Assembly (NCBI RefSeq): GCF_950295315.1
Contig: NC_080168.1
Span: 69,201,254 to 69,265,253 of the forward strand
Direction: 5' to 3'
Source: Erinaceus europaeus
Taxonomy: Eukaryota; Chordata; Mammalia; Eulipotyphla; Erinaceidae
DNA length: 64,000 nt
Below the pieces are notes generated by a model. That model was not told where the DNA came from and did no database searches. It saw only the letters and a program-made list of their open reading frames with translations. The position numbers and the translations under genes are program-made. Position 1 is the first letter of the stretch. Each line of letters opens with the position of its first letter. Below are positions 9,994-20,418 of the stretch, piece after piece.

Positions 9994-11302
9994 GGTGGTC
10001 TAAAAAGATTGTCTGGGAAGATGGTGTCAGAATTAAGAATAGGACTGGATTAGGGCAGAGAGTAGCTCCCAAGCACGAAGAAAATATATAAATACAATTG
10101 TTTGCATCATTGATCTGACCCAGGACCCATATATATTCATATGTATGATAGGACCACAGAAGCCTGTATAACCTCCAAGTCCTTGTCAGTCTGCTCACAG
10201 TCCATAGTCACAGCTGGGAACATTCTAGGCTGCACTCACTTCAGGACCTGTCATCCTCTAGTGGCAGGGTAGGATGACCTAGCCTCCTTTCAAAGAGTGG
10301 GGCAGTTTCTACCACTGCAAGTTCATAGTGAAGGTACTATCCTGATGAAGCCCACAAGAGGGCTTATGATGACATTCCTGATGGAGGTGACCAGTGATAG
10401 TACAGAGAGTGATCTATTAGAGGTCTAGGCCCATCATTTATCTTGCCCTTATCCAGCTTTTGTAGTCCTTTCTTAACCTGACTAGCTTAGACTTTCTCCC
10501 AGTTGTTAAAGCATTGAGTATCATTTGTTGTATCCAAACCAGTATTAGGTTTATGGGGTCTGGCTCCAAGTTAGGGATGAAGAATACCTTAGGTTTTAGT
10601 GGGGTCTAGTTAACCTTAAGTTTTACTGCATTTACTTGTTTGAGGGTTCTAGTAAACGTTTTCATAGAGACAATAATTGCCCTCTAGTTGATATATATCA
10701 ATCAATACATACAGACACACACACCCATTTGCCATCTTGATCAATTGTATGCACTGTTTTTTCTAAAGATTATCAAGGGGTGATAATAATGCTGATCCTG
10801 TCAGAAGAGATAGGTCTTATTTACTTTCTTTTGTGTAGTTAGTTGTGTAGATAAAGTGATTGAGTAAAGTGAAGTAGAGGGTATGAGAGGAGGGTATGTC
10901 TAGGCCTTAAAGTAGTACATATTTGATTCGAAAATTTATGATGCCTTCTTTAAGCTTTTCTGCTAGATTGCTCAGCTAATTAGTTCTAAATCTAATTACA
11001 GAGGACTATTAAGCACTTTTACTTTTAGGTAGATAGTTATGAGTATGTGTATACATATCCCCAGAAGAGGCATTTCAGGGTCATGGGGTAGGTCCATTTC
11101 TAGCCTTCTGAGAGTTCTAATTTACACTCTCACCAGTTGTGAAGGAGGGTTTTTTTGCCCCTACAATCTCTTCAGCATTTGTTGCCACTATTTCTGATGT
11201 GTGACATTCTCAAGAGGAATGAAGTAGCATCTCATTGTTGTCTTTATTTGCATTTTTATGACAATCAATGACTTGGAGCATTTTTTTCATATGTTGGTCC
11301 TT

Positions 11303-11459
11303 AGGAACCATACCTAACTCAACAAAACAAACACAAACTCAAAGTGGAAAGATGAAAAACTATCATACAAGTCAGTGGACCACAAAAAAAGGCAGGACCA
11401 GTCATTCTCATATCTAACAAGATAGCCCTTAAAATAAATAAAGTAAAAAAAAAAAAAAA
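11303..11459 (+). mobile_element. Short L1 ORF2 5' fragment with its own poly(A)
   Basis: About 140 bases in + orientation match the complement of 32,300-32,440, the 5' part of ORF2, and end in AAAATAAATAAAG plus 14 A. The fragment lies inside minus-strand ORF2 3' sequence. TTGGTC occurs on both sides (11,294 and 11,464), a weak duplication. Confidence 0.75.
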
Positions 11460-11781
11460 GGATTGGTCATTTTTGACAATATTCTGTTGTATCCTCTCCA
11501 TTTTTGGATGGGATAATTTGGTTTTTTCATTGCTGAGTTTGGTGAGTTTTTTATATTTTGGCCTTTTGTCCAATGTATGGCATGTACAGATCTTCTCAGG
11601 TTCTGTAATTGGTTTCTTTGTTTGGGTGGTGGTTTAATTTGTTGTATAGAAGATTATTATTTTTTTAATATAGAGAGGAAGATAACTATACTTGACAACA
11701 TCCAAGTCTTTGATCCATTTGGAATCTACATTTGTGTCTGGTGAAATGTAGTGGTTCAGTTTCATTCTTCTGCATGTTTCT

Positions 11782-12024
11782 TTTTGTTTTAATATTTATT
11801 TATTTATTCCCTTTTGTTGCTGCTGTTTTATTGTTGTAGTTATTATTGATATAGTTATTGATGTAGATGTTGTTGGATAGGACAGAGAGAAATGGAGACA
11901 AGAGGGGAAGACAGAGGGGGAGAGAAACTTAGACATCTGCAGACCTGCTTCACCGCTTGTGAAGTGACTCCCTGCAGGTGGGGAGCCGGGGGCTCAAAAT
12001 GGGACCCTTATGCTGATCCTGAGT
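11782..12024 (-). mobile_element. SINE type A
   Basis: Reverse-oriented: TATTTATTTATTCCCTTTTG, GTTGTTGGATAGGACAGAG, GGTGGGGAGCCGGGGGC. Flanked by TTCTGCATGTTT (11,770 and 12,028), a convincing target-site duplication in the host L1. Confidence 0.93.
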
Positions 12025-12085
12025 CTTCTGCATGTTTAAGACCAATTTTCCAACACAATTTTGAAGACATTCTCCATTTAATAAT

Positions 12086-12960
12086 TTGAGCTCTCTTAGA
12101 AAAAATTAAATGACAAGATCCAAACACTAATTGAGGTATTAGTCACAGGAGTGAGGAAAGAGTTTGAAAGACATTTCTTCAGAAATGGGGAAAAAACAAA
12201 TGAGACTCTGAAAGAAAACACTATCTCAATGTAATCAGAGAGCTGAAAGCTGAAATAGCTGAGATAAGAGCACAACTAGCTGAAAAAAGCTAATACAGTA
12301 TCAGAACAGGTTAACAAAATAGCTGAGCTACAGAAAACAGTAGAGGGGAGAGAGAATAAAATAACTGAGACAGAAAACAGAATTAGTAAGACTGAGGATG
12401 AGCTAGAGGAAACTAAGAAAAATGTAAGAGATCTCAAAAATAGATTAAGAGATGCTGAAAACAACAGATATATATAGGGTGGATTCAAATGAAATAATAT
12501 ATGCATTATTGGCTTACCAGAGGAAGAGAGGAAGGGAAAGAAAGCATTCTACAGGATATAATAGATGAGAACTTCCCTAAAAATAATTTAAGTGGGATAA
12601 GCCAAAATGAGGAGGATAAATACCAAATGATCTCCCTTATATGTAGAAATTAAGAAACAAGGAAAGAAATGAAAAACACAAAATCAAACTTAGAGTGTGG
12701 TATATGGCCCCAAAGCAAGGGACTCAGGGAAAGGAGAACAGGGAGGTAGTTGGGGGTGGGGTGGTAGTGGAGGGGTGGTGGTGGTGGTGGGGTGGGGTGG
12801 TGGTGGTGGTGGTGTCTTTGGGGTCTTGGTGCATGATAGCAGAAAGAAATATGGGGAAAGAGTGTTTAGCAGACAACTAATCAAGAGGAGATGAGAAATT
12901 GTACCCATGTCAACAACTGTGCTGTAATCCATTAATTCCTAATAAAGTGATAAAAAGGTT
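12086..12960 (+). mobile_element. Internally deleted L1: ORF1 joined to 3' UTR
   Basis: From 12,086 the + strand encodes degenerate L1 ORF1 (coiled-coil with VEGRENKITETENRIS, then GLPEEERKGK at about 12,511). At about 12,590 it passes directly to L1 3' UTR (AAGTGGGATAAGCC), a G-rich tract and a 3' end CAACTGTGCTGTAATCC with AATAAA (12,940). All of ORF2 is missing. Because it abuts a minus-strand L1, a 5' inversion is a second possibility, but the 3' UTR and poly(A) signal argue for a separate element. Confidence 0.75.
12736..12813. repeat. G-rich (GGT)n tract in L1 3' UTR
   Basis: Runs of GG, GGGG and GGT on the + strand, matching the guanine-rich tract of L1 3' UTRs but expanded. It is a G-quadruplex candidate. 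Confidence 0.85.
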
Positions 12961-13007
12961 AATATAAATTCACAGAGACCATCAGTTTGATGATGAACTT
13001 TTCCAAG

Positions 13008-13138
13008 TCTTTATTTTTTTTACCAGAGCTTTTTTCAGCTCTGGCTTATGGTGGTGCAGGGGATTGAACCTGGGTCTTTGGAGTCTCAGGCATGAAAGTC
13101 TCTTTGCATAACCATTATGCTATCTACCCCTGCCCCCC
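13008..13138 (-). mobile_element. SINE type C
   Basis: CTCTGGCTTATGGTGGTGC, GGATTGAACCTGGGTC and CATAACCATTATGCTATC in reverse. Confidence 0.93.
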
Positions 13139-13207
13139 CAATTCTTTAATTTGCAATTGTAAGTTAATTTTCCATAGATACAATGATCTAGAAGAACTGT
13201 TAAGAGA

Positions 13208-13905
13208 ACAGTAGTTTTTTTTTTTTTATTCTCTCTTTAAAAAGAAATCCAAGTTTGGTGTTCATCCTATTTCTTTAAACAGAAAAAGAAAAAAAAAAAT
13301 AAATAAAGGCCGTTGTTCGGGGTGGTTCGGAGGGGGATGTTGACTGCGGCAGGCAGGCAGCAGTGTCCCATCACAGCAGCAGGACTCAGGTGGCTTAGGC
13401 TTCCTCAGGCTAGGAGATGCTGATGTGACAAAAGTAAAACAAAGGCAGGGATGCGGGATGCAAGCTGACAGCTGCAGGCTGGCAAGGCAAGGACAGATGG
13501 GGTGACAGGCCAGGGTGAGGAAAGGCTGCAGATGGCAGCTAGCTGAGGTCCTGCATCCCAGCTCAGTCACTGCAGCAGCTTGCTGGGACTGATGGTGGGT
13601 CCCTTGTCGCCTACTATGGGTCTGTAACACTGCCACTGTGAGTAATGGATTCTTTTGATCCTGTCCTGGCTGGGTTGTCTGTCTGTGGGTGCGTGGCTGC
13701 AGCGTCAGGAGCGAGGTTCCCTCCGGTGGGGGTGCTCAGGCTATTGGGCTCTGTCCTGTGAATTCCCACCCTGGGGACAGTGTGAGATCTAGGGCTGTGA
13801 TGCCCAGCATGGCCTTGAGAATCTTGTACATGGGGAGGGTGGTGGTGGTGGTGCTGTTTGTTGGAGTGGCTTTCAGTTTAATTTAAGGCAGTCGATCTCA
13901 TTTTA
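13208..13905 (-). pseudogene. Possible retrocopy of an unidentified mRNA 3' end
   Basis: A 13-T run at 13,210-13,222 would be a poly(A) tail on the minus strand, and an AATAAA lies directly before it on that strand. The sequence beyond is GC-richer than its surroundings and not repetitive. No clear duplication marks the ends, no frame is convincing, and I cannot name the parent. Equally possible: unique DNA next to a T-run. Confidence 0.35.
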
Positions 13906-14296
13906 AACCACGGTGTCTTACATAAGCACATTTGGAAATCCTGCTTTTAGTTAACAACACTTGACTGAGTCATTTAACTTTGCTCTTATACTTGATTGTT
14001 AGGATTCTTGGAAAGAGTGTTCTGGTGGAAAGGACCTGGGTCTTTCTTCCTTTTTGATTCAAGCAGGGGGAGCACCTCAACCAGGGGCTGGGCTTGTTCC
14101 TGATGTGCCCATTGCTATGGCTTCAATTTTGTCCTTTCTCTATGATGGAAACTTGTCCCTTTAGGTATTAGGACTTATGCATGTTAATTCCCATTGTTTC
14201 CCAAGCATATGGTCACCAAGGTGACCAAGGTGGAGGACAGTCATCACTTCAGCTCACTCCCTCAAGTGACAGATCAGACTCTTAAATTGTCCTTTT
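13906..14296. other. No recognised gene or repeat
   Basis: Unique-looking sequence between the possible retrocopy and an L1 fragment. Confidence 0.5.
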
Positions 14297-14725
14297 AAAA
14301 AGTTTTATTAGTGGTTTACAAGATTATCAGTTAATAGATGTATATTTTCATACCACTCCTGCCACCACAGTTTTGTGTCCCTCCACTCCCTTTAACCACC
14401 ATAGTTTCCCCCAAGTCTTAGAGACAGGCTGGCAACTTTTTTTGTTGTTGTTGATTTTTCAAGTCTATGTGTTTCAAGCATCTGTAGTCCACATATGAGT
14501 GAAACCACTTCTTTACTTACTTCACTAAGCATAATCACCTCCAGTTCCATTCATTTGTCCTGAAGGACACAAGACCATCTTTTAAAAATTACTAATTAGT
14601 AAGTAGTCCATTGAGTATATGTCCCATAACTTCTGTATGCAGACATCTGTGATGGGCATTTCAGCTGCTTCCATATTTTGGTACTTGTGGATAACTCTGC
14701 ATTGACAACTAGGTACACACTAGGT
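14297..14725 (-). mobile_element. L1 with short type Y 3' end
   Basis: Y end complement (TTTTATTAGTGGTTTACAAG) followed after about 150 bases by ORF2-end sequence (CATATGAGTGAAACCACTTC). Here the long Y body is absent. Confidence 0.7.
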
Positions 14726-14882
14726 AAACACATGGTTGTCATTTCCAAATAATATTTTTTGAATCAACTTTCTTTCCCTAATCTTTAAAGTCTGACTTAA
14801 GCTATGGGTGGAGGAAGCCTAGTTCCTTTTCATTTTTCTTCCTTGGCCCACCTCTTTCTCCTTTCTTTGCCTTCTCTGACTT

Positions 14883-15156
14883 TTTTTTTAAAGTTTTTTT
14901 TTATTTCTATTTTTTTAAATATTTATTTTATTTATCTATTCCCTTTTGTTGCCCTTGTTGTTTTATTGTTGTCGTTATTATTGTTGTTGTTGTTGGATAG
15001 GACAGAGAGAAATGGAGAGAGAAGGGGAAGACAGAGAGAAGGAGAGAAAGATAGACACCTGCAGACCTGCTTCACCGCCTGTGAAGCGACTCCCCTGCAG
15101 GTGGGGAGCCGGGGTTCGAACTGGGATCCTTATGCCAGTCCTTGTGCTTTGCGTTC
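14883..15156 (-). mobile_element. SINE type A
   Basis: Reverse orientation, nearly complete but missing the end of the head. Flanked by TTCTCTGACTTTTT (14,872 and 15,155), a clear target-site duplication. Confidence 0.93.
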
Positions 15157-15244
15157 TCTGACTTTTTGACTGTTGAATTTCCTCTTCTTCTCAAAACAGT
15201 TATTTATTCATTGAATTATTTAGATTTATGCTTATATTTATTTG

Positions 15245-15350
15245 TTTTACCATAGGACTGCTCAGCTCTGGTCTCTGGTGGTGTGGAGGATTGCATGTGG
15301 TACCTCAGAGCCTCAGGAATGAATCATTTTCCACCCTCCTTTCCCAAAAC
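15245..15350 (-). mobile_element. SINE type C, diverged
   Basis: GACTGCTCAGCTCTGGTCTC and CTCAGAGCCTCAGGAATG in reverse. Confidence 0.7.
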
Positions 15351-15519
15351 TCCATCTTTAGATATAAGACTTTATCAGACCTCTTTTAAACAAACCACAT
15401 GAGACTTTCCATTTTTCTTGGTTTGGGAAAGCTTTTCCATTATTAGTGTGGCTTTTTTTTTTTTAATTTCTAGCATAATAGGTAGACAAGGCCTATATAT
15501 ATTATAATTTGTCTATTGT

Positions 15520-15642
15520 CTGTTTTCCTAGAGCACTGCTCAGCTCTGGCTTATAGTGGTGCTGGGGATGAAACCTTGGAACTCAGAGTTTCAGGCATGA
15601 AAGTTATGTGCATAACCACTGTGCTATCTCCCTAGCCCTCAT
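15520..15642 (-). mobile_element. SINE type C
   Basis: GAGCACTGCTCAGCTCTGGC, GTTTCAGGCATGAAAG, CATAACCACTGTGCTATC. Confidence 0.9.
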
Positions 15643-16079
15643 ATTATAGTTTTTGAAGATGAGAATCAACTTGAACCGAAGCTTCTCATTTACTTCTCAT
15701 TTACCTTCAACTGAGAGATCACTGAACTCTGCTATCAGTTAATCTGACACAGATCAAGATGCTTTTGAAACTGCTCCTATATCATACTATCTACTACTTT
15801 CTGTTGGGAACTTCATTTCTTAAATGTTTAAATTAAAAAATGTTTAAATCCTAACTTAATAAGACCCACTCTGTGCACTGTTGCAGAGGGATGGATGGAG
15901 GGAGGGAGGGGGAAGGGGGAAAGGAGAAAGTGAGCAAAGTGCTAAGAAAAGCCTTTGGCTGGGTTTCCTGGCAAGTGCCTCTAGGAAAAGCTGGTTTTCA
16001 AGTGAATGAGAGAGTATTTGTTTTCTCATCAGAACAAATGACTTCAGGTAATAGTTACTGTGGCCTTTCTTTAATTATT
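15643..16079. other. No recognised gene or repeat
   Basis: Unique-looking sequence with a GGGA-rich patch at 15,892-15,925. Confidence 0.5.
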
Positions 16080-16905
16080 ATTTTTAATTTTTAATTTTAT
16101 TTTACAAAACTACATGTCAAAAGGGGTTAAATATATAACCAGAGTTCTGAATCTTCAGTTTCTCCATTGCAATCCACCACAGTTCCCCTTAGGGTGTAGA
16201 CATGGGCTAACCACCAACTCTACAACTATCTGTCCACATTTATACTTAGTTACCCCCTTTTTCTCCTGATTCAGTCCTCTTCCCCTCCAAGCCACTCATG
16301 AAAACATAGCTACCTCCATATGTCCCTCTCCTTTTCCTTCTCTCTCTGTGGGTGCTGATGCAGCTGGAGTTCAGAGCCCTCTATCTTCAATCTATCACTT
16401 CTCCCCCACTTGGAGTATGGATCAAGGTTGTTTTTGGGGTGCAGAAGATAGGAGTTCTGGCTTCTGTAATTGCTTCTCCACTGAGCATGGACATTGACTG
16501 GTCAATCCATACCCCCCAGCTTGTTTCTATCTTTTCCTAGTGCACCAGAGCTCTGGAGGTATGAGGGTCCAGGGCACACTGGTAAGGTTGTCTGCTTAGA
16601 AAAGTTGGGATGGAGTCATGGTAGCATCTGTAACTTGGTGTCTGGAAGGTTGCATGACCTAAATTGAGACAAAATGGTTAATGAACAGGAACCAAAAAGT
16701 AGGATTAGAGCAGATGAGATTAGGGACTTTAGGGTAGAAGAAAGCTAGAAAATTCATTTTAGGTAAGTTCCTGGGGACACACAACTATGGTAGTTCTGCT
16801 TGACTTTGATAGCTAGCCTGAAGTTGGATAAGAGTATTGTCTGAGAGAATGGCGTCAGAGAGAAGAGCTAGAAAGTTGGATTAGGTTAGAGAGTAGCTCC
16901 TCCTA
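16080..16905 (-). mobile_element. L1 3' UTR, type Y
   Basis: Diverged Y end, then GCTGGAGTTCAGAGCCCTCT, GGAGTATGGATCAAGG and GAGAGTAGCTCCTC near the right end. Only non-coding body is present. Confidence 0.8.
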
Positions 16906-16959
16906 TTCTTGAAAGAAAAAATTCTGTGGCTGAAATTAACTATCTTCCTCATTCAAAAC

Positions 16960-17132
16960 TTTGATAGAACAGAAATTGAGAAAGGAAATGGGGATAGAGA
17001 GGAAGAGAGACATTTGCAGCACTACTTCACTGCTCCTGAAGCTCCACCTTGCATGTGGGGACCAGGGGCTTGAACCCTGGTTTTTGAGCATGATAGTGTG
17101 TGTGCTCAACTAGATATAGTACCACCTGGCTG
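16960..17132 (-). mobile_element. SINE type B, part of a near-identical pair
   Basis: Reverse type B (GAACAGAAATTGAGAAAGG, GGGGACCAGGGGCTTGAACC). Together with flanking bases (16,953-17,168) it is about 98% identical to 24,485-24,701. Confidence 0.88.
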
Positions 17133-17154
17133 CCATTTAGAAGTTTATTACTTT

Positions 17155-17247
17155 GAATTTTATTGGTAGTGCTGAGGACTGAACCTGGGACTTCAAAACG
17201 TTAGGCATGAAAGTCTTTTGCAGAACGATTATGCTGTCTCTAATGCC
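17155..17247 (-). mobile_element. SINE type C, 5' part
   Basis: GAGGACTGAACCTGGGAC and AGGCATGAAAGTCTTTTGC in reverse. Abuts a + copy, giving an inverted pair. Confidence 0.82.
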
Positions 17248-17345
17248 CTATGCAAAAGACTTTACTGCCTGAGGCTTTGAGGTTTCAGATTCAATCCCCA
17301 GTACTACCAAAAGCCAGAACTGAGCAATGCTCTAGGAAAAATAAA
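17248..17345 (+). mobile_element. SINE type C, 3' part
   Basis: CTGCCTGAGGCTTTGAGG, CAGATTCAATCCCCAGTAC, AGCCAGAACTGAGC. Confidence 0.82.
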
Positions 17346-18309
17346 ACCAAATAAAAAACATGTTTTTGTGGAACTTTCAGCACTTAGGACATTGAGGGAC
17401 TGACTTATACATTTCCGTGATTAAATATGAAATGCGATATCTCTCTGTTGTATATTTTTTCTACAGGGATCTTCAAGTTTGCAGAGGATAGATACATATA
17501 TCCCATGAATTGCACTCATTTTCAAGTTTATTTTGGGGGCTCTATAAAGAGCATTGATGTACATAGTTAAATCCATGTGTATCCGAGATCTAATACTGAC
17601 TAGCATAACCTTGACCAGAAAGAACCACAGATTGTGCCTTTCATGAACAGGCCAGTCTCTTAATGACACCTGCATTGCTGGCCTAATTGTTTCATCTATT
17701 GATTTGTAAGAAAGGACTGCTCAGACTGCTTGCTCCACTGTGCAGAGCTGCCATTTCCAAGTCATTTGCTGGCTCATGCTTTGCTCTGACTTAAAGAAAG
17801 ACAAGAGGATTCCTCTGAGAATAATTCCAGTGGGTGGTCTCCCTCGCACTAAAGTCCTCATTTCTGTAAAGTTAGGGACTTTCAAGGATACATGTTCTCC
17901 CTGAGGCAGAAATGGAGCTGCCTGTGTATTTGTTTGGTTAAGCCTGGCAGAAAGTGGTGCTGGATTTTTAACTCTTACCTGCAGATGAATAAGGCTCCTC
18001 CTCTCAGGAGATCACCTAAGGCAACTCTGCTTCTGCTCTTTGTGCTAAGTGGGTTAAGGACTGTTTCCAGGGAAACTGTAGCCTCTGGGGTGGGTGGAGC
18101 ACCCAAGGGCATGCATTGAGAAGGGGCACAGCGAAGGATCACCTCAGTTGGCCTGGACATAAACTTCCTCTCCAGCCAATGAGAAAAGGGGTGACTATTC
18201 CCAGTCTCTGCAGAAAAGACGTCATTCTGAGATATGACAGATGCACTTTGACCAAAAGTCAAAGACATACTATAGAAGAGGCTAATGTACTACAGGGAGG
18301 CCCTTATCG

Positions 18310-18316
<7 letters not shown>
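17346..18316. other. No recognised gene or repeat
   Basis: About 970 bases of unique-looking DNA. Overlapping short frames on both strands near 17,890-18,380 have no recognised domain. Confidence 0.5.
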
Positions 18317-18361
<45 letters not shown>

Positions 18362-18374
18362 TCTCTCTCTCTCA
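18317..18374. repeat. Microsatellite (CT)n
   Basis: About 58 bases of CT with two TTT interruptions, at the tail side of a reversed SINE. Confidence 0.95.
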
Positions 18375-18375
18375 A

Positions 18376-18552
18376 GTAATTTGTTTTGATAGGATGGAGA
18401 AAAGCTGAGCAGGGAAGGAGGGATAAAAAGGGAGGGAGAGATAGGGCTGCTTCTCACTCATGAAGCTTCCCCAGTGCAGGTGGGGACTTGAACCTGGGTC
18501 CTTACAGATGGTGATGTATGTGCTTAACTGAATGTCCCGCTGCTGGCCCCCT
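18376..18552 (-). mobile_element. SINE type B
   Basis: GATAGGATGGAGAAAAGC, GGTGGGGACTTGAACCTGG in reverse. Confidence 0.87.
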
Positions 18553-18671
18553 ATATTTTTATCTCATCTCAAGCAAAAAAAACTTTTATTTTTATCCTCT
18601 TGGGAGACAGCAGGGGTCTGTGTGCTGGTTTCTGGGACAGTTAATGAAACCAACATCTTTCTTTTCCTTTT

Positions 18672-18740
18672 CCTTCTCCTCCTCCTCCTCCTCCTCCTCC
18701 TCCTCCTCCTCCTCCTCCTCCTCCTCCTCCTCCTCCTCCT
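18672..18740. repeat. Microsatellite (CTC)n
   Basis: About 22 CTC units. Poly-Leu, poly-Ser, poly-Arg and poly-Glu frames over it are artefacts. Confidence 0.96.
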
Positions 18741-18789
18741 TCTTCTTCTTTCTTTTTTTTTCTTTGTCATTTCTAGGTTTCACCACTCC

Positions 18790-18968
18790 GGCCTTACTTC
18801 TTCAGGTAAAATGATCAATACAGATAGATAGATGAATGGATAGATAGGGAAGGAAAGAAATCACAGTACTAAAGCTTTCTTCAATGTGGTGACAATTGAG
18901 ATGGGACCTGGTAGAGCGCATGGCAAAGCCATGCATTAGCCAAGTGAGTTATTTTGTTGACTCAAACC
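18790..18968 (-). mobile_element. SINE type E
   Basis: ACTAAAGCTTTCTTCAATG, GGGACCTGGTAGAGCGC, CAAGTGAGTTATTTTGTTG in reverse. Confidence 0.78.
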
Positions 18969-19257
18969 AGCCTATTCCATACTCTGTAAATGAGATCTTG
19001 TTTATTGTCTGATCCACCTGTCCAGACAGCCAAAGTAGGTGACTGTGGCTAGGAAAACCAAGCGGTCACTAAATGGATATGGTGTATTTCCATGAGCTGT
19101 GGGCCAGGGTTGCAGATGCCCCAGGTGGCTTTCCCAGCACTGTCCCCCAACTGCAGCTAATGAGCAGTGGGTGTCTTGGGCTCTGGTGCATGAGAGGAGG
19201 ACAGGAGGCAGTGAGCAGAGAATGTTGTGAAGACTATCCTCTCACTTCATAAGGTGG

Positions 19258-19673
19258 GGGCCAGCAAGTAGCTCACCTGGTAGAGTACACTGATATCACA
19301 TGCAGGGACTAGGGTTCAAGCCCTAGGCCACTGCATGGGAGTACCTCCAGAGTAGAGGTTTTATGTGTGGTGGAGCGCTGCTGCAGTGTTGTCTTCTCTT
19401 CTTTCTCCTCCTTTTCCTCTTTTCCCTCTTCTAGTTCTCCTTTTTCTTTCTTCCTTGATGTTGCCAAGGCAAAACTTCCTCTTTCTCCTCCTCTTTCTTT
19501 TCCACTATATCGTCCTTCACCTTCTCCTTCTCCTCTTCCTTCTCTCTCTCTTCCCCTCTCTCTCTCTCTTGTTCTATCTATAGGAAAGAAAAAATGGCCA
19601 CAGGGAGCAATGGAGTCATACAAGTACTAAGTCTCAGTGATACCCTTGGCAAAAAAAAAAAAAAGAATCCAAC
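19258..19673 (+). mobile_element. SINE type E with expanded pyrimidine tract and 3' module
   Basis: Head CAAGTAGCTCACCTGG, B box GGGTTCAAGCCC, a CT/TCC-rich tract of nearly 200 bases (19,385-19,580), then a diverged module (GGAGCAATGGAGTCAT to CCCTTGGC) and poly(A). Confidence 0.82.
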
Positions 19674-20234
19674 AAAAAAGCTAAAAAAAAATGACTATCT
19701 GCATTTTACTAAGTGTTTTTAGGCATAGTTCAAGTTTGTCTTATGAGGGGAGGGGATTATAAGGATTTTCTTCCTCTCCTCCTCCTTAGGTTTCTTTGGT
19801 TCAGCCCCAAATAAATTGGCAGGACAGAGATTAGCAGGATAAAGGACAAATTTAATTTTGTGTGCACAGAAATTCCTAACAGTGAGTGGCCAAAGGAGCA
19901 ATTTCTATAGTTTTTAGACAAAAGTGATGAACATGTGACTGGACCAGCAATCAAAATCAACCAGCCAAACAAGTAAAAACAAACTCTTCTAAGTTGTGGT
20001 TGAAACTACTAATTCCAGGATCTAAGCAGAGTGTGCCCATACAAACTCTATCCTTGTCTCTTGGGACCAGGCTGTCTCCCCAGCTCTCTGTAGGAAAGGC
20101 TCATTTATACAGAGATTGACTTCCTGCTTACAACAGGGAGGAGAGGGGAGGTTTAGAAAAGCTTTTTGTCTTGATGAGAAAGATGTAAGGTTACATTCAT
20201 TTGTGGGCTTTAATGCAAAGTATTCAATAATGGG
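19674..20234. other. No recognised gene; possibly an old repeat
   Basis: Unique-looking sequence that I cannot assign. Parts resemble old LTR-like DNA but no ends are visible. Confidence 0.4.
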
Positions 20235-20418
20235 GGTGGGGGTAGGAGATAGCTCACCCAGTCAAGTACACACTATATCTTAAGCGAGGGACCTGATTTG
20301 AGTCCCTGACCATGCCACCACATGAGAATACCTGCCTGAGGAAAGCTTCTCAAGTGGTGAAGCAGCACTGTGTTATCTCTCCTTCTTGATCTCTCTCTCT
20401 ACCTCTTTTACCTTTTGT
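20235..20418 (+). mobile_element. SINE type E
   Basis: GGAGATAGCTCACCCAGTC, diverged B box GATTTGAGTCCC, AAAGCTTCTCAAGTGGTG and CT-rich tail. Confidence 0.8.

Larger units (their letters stand above)
8755..12085 (-). mobile_element. L1 with a long type Y 3' UTR, interrupted three times
   Basis: Starts with the Y end complement (GTATATTGATTTACAAAGTC), runs through about 1.8 kb of non-coding body and at about 11,050 joins sequence matching the complement of L1 ORF2 C-terminal codons (CTTCTGAGAGTTCTAATTTA; CAGCATTTGTTGCCACTATT). ORF2 similarity continues to about 12,080. Insertions: a solo LTR (9480-9993), an opposite-strand ORF2 fragment (11,303-11,459) and a type A SINE (11,782-12,024). This copy shows that the X/Y body is an L1 3' UTR. 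Confidence 0.85.

Noticed and set aside
12086..12960. A 5' inversion of the neighbouring minus-strand L1
   Set aside because: The + strand piece has its own 3' UTR and poly(A) signal, so a separate deleted element explains it better; not fully excluded.
18564..18831. Reading frames rich in Leu, Ser, Arg or Glu
   Set aside because: They are translations of a CTC microsatellite in different frames.
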